DNA of 64,000 bases. Source: Taeniopygia guttata. Its lineage: Eukaryota; Chordata; Aves; Passeriformes; Estrildidae. The stretch lies in NCBI RefSeq assembly GCF_048771995.1, contig NC_133034.1, forward strand, positions 5,095,001 to 5,159,000. Reading direction: 5' to 3'. The notes under the pieces are model-generated. The model was given only the letters and a program-made list of their open reading frames with translations, did no database searches and was not told the DNA's origin. Below are positions 12,801-60,760 of the stretch, in pieces. A program made the position numbers and the translations under genes. The first letter of the stretch is position 1. Each line of letters begins with the position of its first letter.

Positions 12801-12812
12801 TCACAGCCGGCT
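12801..12812 (-). other. AGXT: AGXT C-terminal peroxisomal targeting signal (SRL-stop)
   Basis: The last three codons before TGA read Ser-Arg-Leu, which fits the consensus (S/A/C)(K/R/H)L for PTS1 recognised by PEX5. Human AGXT ends in the weaker KKL. A stronger C-terminal signal together with a retained mitochondrial leader suggests both destinations are served. Confidence 0.85.
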
Positions 12813-15800
12813 GCGGTGGCAGCGCTTAAGGGCATCTTGCAGGGCTCCAAGCACTCGCTCCACGTTGCCACTGGTTGAGTTGCAGCCCATGAGGCCGATG
12901 CGCAGGACCTGGGAGGAGAAGGGTGAGTGTCTGTGCATCAGCCGTGGGGACACACAGCCAGGTGTGAGTGGTTGTGCGCAGCTCCCTTGCTCCCATTTAA
13001 CACATCGTTCCCTATAAAGAGGTGTTGCCCCGCTAATTACGTGCGTGGTTATTCAATTAGGAGGTGACTGTGTGTGGTTATGCTGCTATGCGTTGCTCCG
13101 GGCAATGGGACACAGCCAGCGACACACACAGTGGCAGCCAGAGAGGGGCAGTGAATGCGGGGCTCTGTGCCCAGCCACGGGCAGCAGGACAGAAGGACTG
13201 TGCCCACCTTGCCCACCGTGGGGCCCAGGCCCCCAGCGATCTCCATGCCGTGCTTGTCCATCAGAAAGGCCGTGATGTCCTTCCAGTTGTAGCCCTCGGG
13301 CACCCTGACAGTGGTGATGGTGGGAAGTCTGGCCTTCTGAGGAAGAGAGAAACCTGTTTCAGTCCCACGGCACCTGGTGACCCCAGCACCGTGCCAGGAG
13401 AGTGCATCAAGGAGCGGGGAGATTTTTCTCTGGCATCAAAAGCTGCCCAGGCACATCTCCAGCTGCCCAGGGCTGTGCCCTCACGCTGCCCCTACTCTGT
13501 GGTGGTGCTGGTGGGCTTGCCCTGCACCCACCTCCTCCTCCACAAAGAGCTCAAGCCCCATGTCGAGCAGCCCCTGGCACAGCTGGGTGCAGTTGGCCCG
13601 GTGTCGCTCCCAGGAGCTCTCCAGACCCTGTGGGCAGAGAGGAGAGGAGAGGATGGATAGAGGAGAGGATGAGGAGAGGATAGAGGAGAGGATGAGGAGA
13701 GGATAGAGGAGAGGATGAGGAGAGGATAGAGGAGAGGATAGAGGAGAGGATAGAGGAGAGGATAGAGGAGAGGATGAGGAGAGGATGAGGAGAGGATGAG
13801 GAGAGGATGAGGAGAGGATGAGGAGAGGATGAGGAGAGGATGAGGAGAGGATGAGGAGAGGAGAGGAGAGGAGAGGAGAGGAGAGGAGAGGAGAGGAGAG
13901 GAGAGGAGAGGAGAGGAGAGGAGAGGAGAGGAGAGGAGAGGAGAGGAGAGGAGAGGAGAGGAGAGGAGAGGAGAGGAGAGGAGAGGAGAGGAGAGGAGAG
14001 GAGAGGAGAGGAGAGGAGAGGAGAGGAGAGGAGAGGAGAGGAGAGGAGAGGAGAGGAGAGGAGAGGAGAGGAGAGGAGAGGAGCCCCTCCGAGCCCCACG
14101 GGAACTGCTGGTGCTCCCCTGCCTGCCTGGTGCCACTCACCACTTCTGCCAGCAGGGCCAAGCCTTCCCGCAAGCTGAAGAAGCTGTTGATGGGCGCCGT
14201 GTGGTGGTACCTGCAAGGGGCACCCAGGGGGGTTCAGCTTGGCTGCAGCACGGCAGCCCCTGAAGGAAACTGAGGGGAAACTGAGGCACAGCATCCCCGC
14301 CTCCTCACCACCCAGTGCAGAGGGTGTGACCAGCAGCCAGGGTGCTGGGGAGGCCGGGGGAGGGCGGGCAGCCCCCGAGCCAGGACAGAGGCTGGGTGGG
14401 GAGTGCCAGCAGCCGTCTGGAACGAGGGAGAAGGGAGCCCGCCCTCACCTCCGCGGCTCCCCGTCACAGCCCCAGTAGTTTGCCAAGCAGCCCATGTCCA
14501 GATAGAAGGATGGGGGCTTCGTCTTCCTCCTCAGCAGCTTCTCCCTGGCGAAACAGAGTACTGGGGAGAGGTGGGACCTTGACCCCACCGGCTCCAAGGT
14601 GGGATCAGCCCTGTGGGAGGCAGGACTCCCCTACAGTGAATGCAGAAATTGCCTCAAGCTCCCAGTCACTGCCCAGGGGTGGGATGGGCTCTGCCCCATC
14701 CCACCCTAGAAGCAGGTGGCTGGCAAAGGAGAGAGGTGACAGCCTCCACCAGCCCCATCCACCCTGCTGAGACTGGGCTGCTCTTACCTGGCTCGCTCAC
14801 TGAATGAGATGGGGGCACTGCCAGGGGGTGTGTTGAGGACTTTCTGGGACCCCGAGTACAGGACATCGATCTCTGCCCAAGAGGGAAGACAACTCCTTAG
14901 GAATCAGAGGCTCCTAGCAGGAAAATGCTGACCCCTCTGACCTAGCTGCAAATGGTGGGTGGGAAGCACGAGGATGGTACACATGGCAGGTCCCACTTGT
15001 ATTCAGGCTGCTTTGGGAGGGCCCTGGCACTGCTGATGGTCCCCCAGGGGGAACAGGCTCTCTGGATGCAGCTGGACCAGTTTCTAGTGCTTCTAGCCAA
15101 AATGCAGGCCGAGGGCCTGATCCCACTGCTCTCTGCCCCTGTCCCAGGCAGGAGCCCCTTGGTCCCCTGGTTGCCCAGTGTGGCTCTTACCCTGCTGGTC
15201 CATGAAGATGGGGGCTCCCCCAAGCGATGCCACTGCGTCCACAAGCAACAGGCAGCCATACCTGTAGGAGGACAGAGCTCAGCCTGGTGTTCCTGCCACC
15301 TCTTCTTGCCACACCTCTGGCTGCAGCCCTGGCATCCTGGTCCCCACAGGAACTGCGTGTCTCACTGGCACCAACTGCTTCCAGCACAACGGAGCCAGAG
15401 AAGAGCCCAGCACATATAAATCCTCAGGCCCAAATCCCCGGTGGTGACCTTGGGGTGCCCACCAGGCACTGACCGGTGGCACAGCTCGCCCAGCCCCTCC
15501 AGTGGCTGCAGCACCCCTGTGGAGGACTCGCCGTGGGTGATGAAGAGCACCAAAGGTTTGTGCTGCACCAGGCCCTGCATGACACAGAGGGAAAGTGACC
15601 ACACTGGAGGTCAGCTTGTGCCCTCTGCATAGTGGGCAGCACTCACCTGCTCAATGTCCTGTGGAGCGAAGTACTTGCCTGGGGGCTTCAGCAGCTCATA
15701 GACATTGGCTCCTGGGAGGAATTTGGGCAGAGGAGAGTGAGGTTTGGGCATGCTTCCCACTGGGCACTCACCTGCTCCATGGGGCATTGGTTATGCGTGA

Positions 15801-16592
15801 ACCACCTGCTGGAGTCTGGCCTCCTGCAGATTTGCCCAGTGGAAAAGCCATAAAGCACCATAAATGGAGTGGCATCATTCTTGGAAAAACCTGGAGTGCT
15901 CTCTGGCAGAGCGCTCTCTGGTTTTGCAAGCCGTGTCACTGAGCACTGCCAGCATTGGGACAACAAACCAGGGCACCCTGCCTTCAAGCCCAGTCCCCTG
16001 AGCCCTGCCACACCACCTGCCTGTCCCCAGCATACCCAGCCTCCTGGCAATATCGGCAGCACGTTGTCCCCAGATGCCGTTGATGGCCACCAGCACGGTG
16101 TCACCTTGCTCGAGCAGGTTGACGAGGGCGGCCTCCATGGCACCATGGCCGCTGCCACTGATGGCCAGGGTCAGCCTGTTCTGTGTCTGGAAGGCGTACT
16201 GGATGCCTGCCTTGATCTCATCCATCACCTGCGGCAGCAGGACACTGGCCGGCACTGCTATTGCTCCTCTTGCCCCAGCAGAGCTGTTCCAGCCCTTCCT
16301 GGGGGTGAGGAAGAGGAGGGGAGGGAAGGAAAGCCGGGCTGGGGCAGCTCACCTGCAGCACTTCAGGGTGCATGTGGCCCAGGAGCTGGCGAGCGCCCGC
16401 AGCCCGGATGCGGTGGGGCACGTTGCTGGGCCCTGGCCCGAGCAGCAGCCTCTCTGGCACGGCCAGGGGCCGCAGCAGCTCCTCCGGAGGGGCAACGCAG
16501 AGCAGCCTGGTGGCCATGGCACGCCGCGCTGTCCCCAGGAGCTGAGCCCAAAGAAGAGGAGTAGAGGAGGCTGCCTGAGCAGCTGCCAGCAT
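12801..16592 (-). CDS. AGXT: AGXT, alanine-glyoxylate / serine-pyruvate aminotransferase
   Basis: AGXT transfers the amino group of alanine (or serine to pyruvate) to glyoxylate, making glycine and preventing oxalate build-up. It is a PLP-dependent homodimer of liver peroxisomes and/or mitochondria. Eleven coding exons in transcription order (plus coordinates): 16353-16517 (or to 16592 with the upstream start), 16036-16228, 15647-15711, 15474-15574, 15191-15261, 14788-14872, 14449-14544, 14141-14210, 13532-13627, 13208-13336, 12801-12908. From the downstream ATG they give exactly 392 residues, the human length, and exon 3 is 65 nt. The PLP lysine is K209 in SGSQKVLN (codon 14843-14841). D183, G82 in the SGSGH loop, G170 and P10-P11 are all conserved at human positions. 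The C-terminus is SRL, a type-1 peroxisomal signal. The upstream in-frame ATG would add a 25-residue leader. All phases match and no disabling change is seen. Confidence 0.96.
13640..14083. repeat. Purine microsatellite in AGXT intron 8
   Basis: The left part (about 13640-13855) is an irregular GAGGAGAGGAT / AGAGGAGAGGAT array of about 11-bp units. The right part (about 13856-14082) is an uninterrupted GAGAG pentamer run of about 45 copies. The tract lies between exons 8 and 9 of AGXT. The AGXT sense strand is the pyrimidine (TCCTC) strand. The long open frames crossing it in several phases are repeat by-products. Confidence 0.95.
16515..16592 (-). promoter_or_regulatory. AGXT: AGXT alternative start codons and mitochondrial leader
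   Basis: Two in-frame ATGs lie 75 nt apart, at 16592-16590 and 16517-16515. The 25 codons between them encode a segment starting [10 protein letters not shown] and ending TARRA. It has no acidic residue, is rich in Ala, Leu and Ser, and carries two arginines next to the downstream start, which is the composition of a mitochondrial presequence. The upstream ATG has G at -3 but C at +4, so leaky scanning is plausible. The downstream ATG has G at -3 and G at +4. In mammals the same two-start arrangement controls whether the enzyme goes to mitochondria or peroxisomes. Confidence 0.8.
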
Positions 16593-17640
16593 TGCAGCAC
16601 AGTCTATCCTGTGCCAGCAGTGTCCGGTGTCCCCACGGACCTTGACCCAGTATTCAGTGCTCCCCCCTACCAGTCTGGACTCTACCCCTGGCTGCCTCCT
16701 CTGCCTGGTTAATGTGTCATCAGTGCTGTCCCTGTCTTGGGCCCCTCACCTTGCTGGTGCTCAGGTCATCACTCTCCAGGTATGCCAGCCTCTGGGACTC
16801 CCAAGCACTGAGGCAGTCCCTGTCCCCATGGCCCCCCACAATACAGGGGCTAATGTTTCCCAACAGCGTCCCAGCAGATGGGATCCCTGCTCTGGGCACC
16901 TAGATCCTGTGCCACAGGATGGTTGTGCTGAGACTGGTCTGGCACAGCAGCCATGGTCGTAGCTCCTCCTGCAGCAAAAAGTTCCTGTTGACCAGGGCTC
17001 CCTGACCAGGGGCCTGCCCTGGAGAGTGACATCTGGCAGGGTGACAGCCTGAAGGAGGCTGGCCACTGGACTGATGTGCACCAGGGCTGTGGACTGGGAC
17101 ATGGACACAGTCATTGCCACAGCGAGCTGTGCTCTGCAGGCACAGCCTGGACCATGAGCATCCCAATGTGTCCTGAGGATGCCACATGCCCCACGTGGGG
17201 TCGGTATTCTGTTACCTGCTGTGTGTACCCACAGCCCATTGCCCTGTGCCTCGCTTCAGCCACATTCTCTGCCATCCACACCCTGAAATGCAAATAAGCT
17301 GCCCGCTGCCAGCTTTAGCAGATCCATGAGTGGGTCTCTGCCCAGAGGAGCCCCTCAGTGAGCAAAACTTGGGCTAGGGATGACAATAGGGGTGAGCACA
17401 GGGATGAGAATTCCCAGCCAGCAGAACTGGCACCAGTGGCCGCTGCTGAAGACATAACAGACAGAGGCACGGGGCCAGCAACAGTGCCAGGTGAGAGCAC
17501 ATCTGCACCACTGAGAGGAGCCGGGGGCAGATGAGTTTGATCCCGCATGGCTGATGGAAGCCACAGTCAGCCTAGGGACTGCTGCCCAGCCATCATCCCA
17601 CCAAAGCGATGACGACATATCGGATGAAGAAAATCTCCCT
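16593..17640. other. Intergenic interval between AGXT and KIF1A
   Basis: This interval lies upstream of both genes, which are transcribed away from each other. It presumably holds the AGXT promoter. I see no TATA box near the AGXT start. An octamer motif ATGCAAAT is present at 17288-17295, but a single 8-mer in 1 kb is weak evidence. No exon or repeat was recognised. Confidence 0.45.
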
Positions 17641-18028
17641 GTCCTCCAGGGAGATTTGGGGCATGCCTGGGGCGGAGAGGGGACGCGTGGCCTCGCGGCT
17701 GCCACGGGGCGAGGGTGGCCGTGCTGCTGGAAACAGCTGGCAGCGAAGGAATAATCCGCTTTCTGCGCTGGCTCCGATTGCGGGCGCAGATGGGCAGGAG
17801 CGGCCGTGCCCCGGGCGGCGGGCGGGGGCTCGGGACCGGGGCACGGGAAGCGCTGGCCAGCGCCGCTCCTCGGAACACTGCGCCGGACGACAGGGGCAGC
17901 GGTGTCCGGTCCGGGTACCGGGGTACCACCGGGCCGGTGCCGGTTGCCAGGCGACATCTGCCGAGCCCGCCCCGCCCCGCCCCGCCCCTGCGGCGGCTCG
18001 GCAGCACGGCCGGGACCGGGGGATGCGC

Positions 18029-18036
18029 TGACGTCA
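18029..18036 (+). promoter_or_regulatory. Consensus CRE (TGACGTCA) in KIF1A promoter island
   Basis: This is a perfect CREB/ATF palindrome inside the CpG island, about 300 nt upstream of the inferred exon 1 donor. CpG-island CREs near start sites are commonly functional. Here it suggests activity-dependent regulation of a neuronal motor gene, but nothing in the sequence proves occupancy. Confidence 0.55.
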
Positions 18037-18146
18037 CCGCTCCATCCCCGAGCGCGCGCTCCCGGTCCCCGCGTCCCCCTCCGGGCGGCGGCGGCCGCCA
18101 ACCAGCGCGTGGGGCGGGGACCGCAGGGGCGGGGCCGCTGCCACCC

Positions 18147-18230
18147 GCACCGGCACCGGCACCGGCACCGGCACCGGCACCGGCACCGGCACCGGCACCG
18201 GCACCGGCACCGGCACCGGAACCGGCACCG
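18147..18230. repeat. (GCACCG)n hexanucleotide repeat, 14 units
   Basis: There are twelve perfect GCACCG copies (18147-18218), one GAACCG variant and one further perfect copy. The repeat lies in the KIF1A CpG island, 100 nt upstream of the inferred exon 1 splice donor, so it is in the core promoter or the 5' UTR. It is CpG-containing and therefore methylation-sensitive. Confidence 0.95.
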
Positions 18231-18330
18231 CATCGCACCGCGAGGCTCGGCCTCATGCCGGCGCCCCCCGCCCACGGCTGAGCGCTGCGCCCCTCCGAAC
18301 CGGCCACGGCCACGGCCGCGGGCATCGCAG

Positions 18331-57506
<39,176 letters not shown>

Positions 57507-59840
57507 CCTGAAAAACACCCTCCACCTCATCCGTCTGCCAACAGGATCAAGATAGCTGATTCTGTCTGAAGACTCCCCATGTTAATATCTGATCTTTCAC
57601 ACCATCTGCTGCCCCAGCTCTCTGCTCCATGGAAGGATCTGTCTTGATTCACAGCTTCACAGGGGAAACTCACTTCTGTTTGTAGCTGCAAAAGCCTGGA
57701 CCCGCCTGGGCAGGATTCCTTGTGCACGTGCCATCTTCTGCCTGTCCCTTCATGGGTGACCTTCATATCACACCATCTAACTCTCCAAAAAAGGTCCCTA
57801 TCAGAGGGGAGGGAGTGAGAAGGGTGGTTTTGACTAAAAGCTGGTCTTTGATCTAGAGAGATGGGAATGCAGTAAAGCTCAGAGCTGGGAGAACAGGAGG
57901 AATGACCCTTAGGCAAAGGGAAAGTGGTAATTTAGATGTGGGGTTTCCCTAATTTACCGGTGTTTCTGCAAGAGACAGCAGAGTAAGATCAGGTGTCAGT
58001 ACTTTAAGATTATATTTATAAAGTATTTATTTCTATTTGCATCACAAAAATCCCCTAAGTTGAGTCCTGGCCCCCAGCCAATGCCTCCCCCAGGCAGGGG
58101 AGAGCCTTGGTGGTGGGCCTGGGTTCCAGAGATGCCTTCCCAGGACGCCCCTGGCTTGTGCCTGGCAGCAGTGCAGCTCTCACCCTCATTCTGTGCCCTT
58201 CCCCAACTATCTGCTTTGCCTATCCCTACAGCTAAAACTACTTTTCCCCTGAGCAGTGCCCAGACAGCCCACCATGTCTTCCCAAAGAAGGCAATTCCTA
58301 CCTGTCCCATCTACCTCTGGAAGGGAGGAGCCCACGGTCTCAACTGGCCAGGGCACCATGTCCCTGCAGGTGGGCCACTGCATTTTGGAGCTTGGTCCTA
58401 CTGGAGGGAAAATGAAAGCTCTGGGTATGACTCTGTCTGTCACCCCATGCTGGGCTACCCTTTCCAACAAAAAGCACTTGGGCCACTTCCCCTGTCCCAG
58501 CCTGGGACCCCCAGGTGTCTCATCCAAAGGGATTTCCCACTCTTAGGGCAGGATGCCAAGGATCCCAACCCTGCAGGGAGTATGGAGGTTCAGATGGAAT
58601 GGGAAAATTCCCCAGGAGCCACGACTAGGAATGACTATCCCACCCTTACAGGATCCTTCTTGCCCTTTCCCAAAAGGGCTTGCACATCCCTTCTTCTCCC
58701 AGCGGGATGATGAACTCAAAGCAGATCAAAGGGTGTCAGGGTGGGGACGGGTCTTCTTTTTTCTGTTATAGCTGGTGTTTTCTCACTCTTGCTCTGCTGC
58801 AGAAGCAAGCACCCACCTCCCCCCACCCTGCCTCCATCAGCATGTTAATCTGGGGGCTTCCTGCATTGGAGGAGTTTTTGCTGAAAAGACCTTCTCCTCT
58901 AGCCATCACTGCTTCCCACCTCCTCCAGCAGCACTCTCTCTTCTCCCATCTCTCACCCATGGTTAGATGTTTTTGTTCAGGGCTTCCCAAGTGGTCGGCA
59001 GCATCTGGCACAGCTCGTGCTGGAAGCTGAGCATCTTCCTCTGTACATCTCCCAGGCACCCCTCAGCTCTGCTGTCTCTTGTCCAGCACAGCTGCGCCTT
59101 GGCTCTGCCACACCTCCCTGCACAGTCTGTGGGGTGTGTGTGTGGGTGTGTGTGTGTGTGTGTGTGTGTGGGACGTGGTGCTGTCTTCTCATTATACTCG
59201 TGTTGTGGGGGGCACGGATAGGTAGGGACGTGGCAGAGGAGTAGAGGCTTGCACTGGCCCCCTTGCTGCATATCAGGCACCCTTTAGCTTGGGTTTCAGG
59301 TGACAGAAAGATTTTGGGGATTCTTCTTGAGCACATGCTGGTTCTGCCTGGCCTTGCCACAGCTCCTTTGACATCTTACCCCATTACTAGAGCCCAAATC
59401 TGCAGTGGGGCTGCTCCTCTCAGCCCAGCTCCCCTGCCCAGGACAACCTCCCCAGCAAAATGGGTTATTTCCCATCTGTGATCCTTCTAGAGCTGCAGGC
59501 CGACTTGTGCCCTTTGTGTGTGAAGAGGTGCCAGCCTGGAGGCACAGAGAGGCTGAGCTGGGGCAACGCAGGGGCCCGGGCTGCACCATCCTGGCTCCCG
59601 TGCTCTGAGCAAGGACTAGTTAGTACCACCCCAAATTTCAGTGTAAGGGGCTCAGGGTGAAGAAATGAGGGGAGGCTCTAACAGAATTGAGGCAGCTTCT
59701 GGCAGAGAGACAGGACCAGTGTCTGTCAGGGACCAGACACAGGTTCGCCGGCTGCTGCCTGTGCCACGGACAAGCCGCAGCCAGCGAAGGAAGGGCATCC
59801 TCCAGCCGGAGCCGAAGCACGCCTGAGGCCAGCAAACCTG
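57507..59840 (+). other. KIF1A 3' UTR and spacer before ILKAP
   Basis: Noncoding. A TATAAA variant poly(A) hexamer followed by GTATTTATTTCTATTTG near 58015-58040 could end a KIF1A transcript with a 0.5-kb 3' UTR. The next canonical AATAAA is at 60162-60167, inside the ILKAP promoter island, and would give a 2.7-kb 3' UTR running into that promoter. A (GT)n run of about 13 units lies at about 59140-59170. No coding exon was recognised on either strand. Confidence 0.45.
59135..59170. repeat. (GT)n dinucleotide repeat
   Basis: A short run of about 11-13 GT units, with one GG interruption near its left end, lies downstream of KIF1A. It is ordinary microsatellite sequence. Confidence 0.9.
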
Positions 59841-60760
59841 CAGAGCAGCCGGCTCGGCTGGGGGTGCCGAGGGGAACAAACAGAGCTGCACGGCAGTGGC
59901 GGCACCGCTCCTCCTCGCGGCCCCGGCACCCATCCCCTCGGCAAGGATGCCCAGCGGAGGTCCAGGCACGGCTGCAAGCCCAAGCGGAAGGGACATGGCA
60001 CAGGGCAGTGGGTGGCACGGAGGGCAGGCTGGGGCCAGGGCAGGAGCGAGGCCGCCCTCCCCGCTCTCCGCTTCCCGCCGCGTGCCGGGGGTGTGGGGGG
60101 GGGAGGGCAGCGCTGCGGGTCTTTGGCCGTCCGTGCGCACGTGAGGCTTGTTCGGTTCTGAAATAAATGTCGCATTTAACGCAACTCCCGAGCGCTGAGC
60201 GTCCTCTGCGGGGCTGGGGGGCGGCAGCAGGGCCGGGGCGGGAGTGGCGCTGAGGGCAGGCAGCGCCCGCCGCCATTGAGGGCGCCCCCTGGCGGGCCTG
60301 CGCCACCCGGCGGGGCAGGGGGCGGGGCGGCGGCGCTGATTGACAGCGCGGCCCCGCTGGCGATTGGCGGAGGGGCGGGGCGGCGGCGCTGATTGACAGC
60401 GCGGCCCCGCTGGCGATTGGCGGAGGAGCCGGGCACGTGCCCCGGTGGGCGGGGCCAGGCGGTCCTTCCGCCGTGGCGGAGCGCGGGCCCGTTTCCGGCC
60501 CTCCGCGGGTGCGGGCCGGGCGGGCGGCAGCAGCGGCGGCGGTGATGGATCTGTTCGGGGATCTGCCCGAGCCCGGCGCCGCCGCGGGTGAGGCCGCCAC
60601 CCGCTCGGGCCCGCGCCGGCCTTCGGGCCCGCCCTGCCGCGGCCCGTGGCCTCACCGGGCGGGCTGCGGGCCTGCCGGAGCTCGGCAGCGTGGCCAGGCC
60701 GCCGCCTCAGGGAGCGTGAGGGGCGAGGGGAGGGTGAGGGGACGGGTTAAAGATCGCTGG
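59840..60760 (+). promoter_or_regulatory. ILKAP: CpG-island promoter of ILKAP
   Basis: A strong CpG island overlaps the first ILKAP exon and 0.7 kb upstream. It contains GC boxes, two inverted CCAAT boxes (ATTGG at 60363-60367 and 60416-60420) lying in a tandem duplication, and a palindromic E-box GGGCACGTGCCC around 60434-60439 about 110 nt before the ATG. The layout is that of a TATA-less housekeeping promoter. Confidence 0.8.
60319..60424. repeat. Perfect 53-bp tandem duplication in ILKAP promoter
   Basis: Two adjacent identical 53-bp copies, 60319-60371 and 60372-60424. Each has a GC box (GGGGCGGGG), a TGATTGACAG element and an inverted CCAAT box (CGATTGGCGG). I compared the copies base by base and saw no difference. 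Confidence 0.95.

Noticed and set aside
13481-14294. Open frames of 214-247 codons (poly Ser/Leu/Pro) over the AGXT intron repeat
   Set aside because: They read the GAGAG repeat backwards and join two real AGXT exons through intron sequence. The splice sites at 13627 and 14141 are clear.
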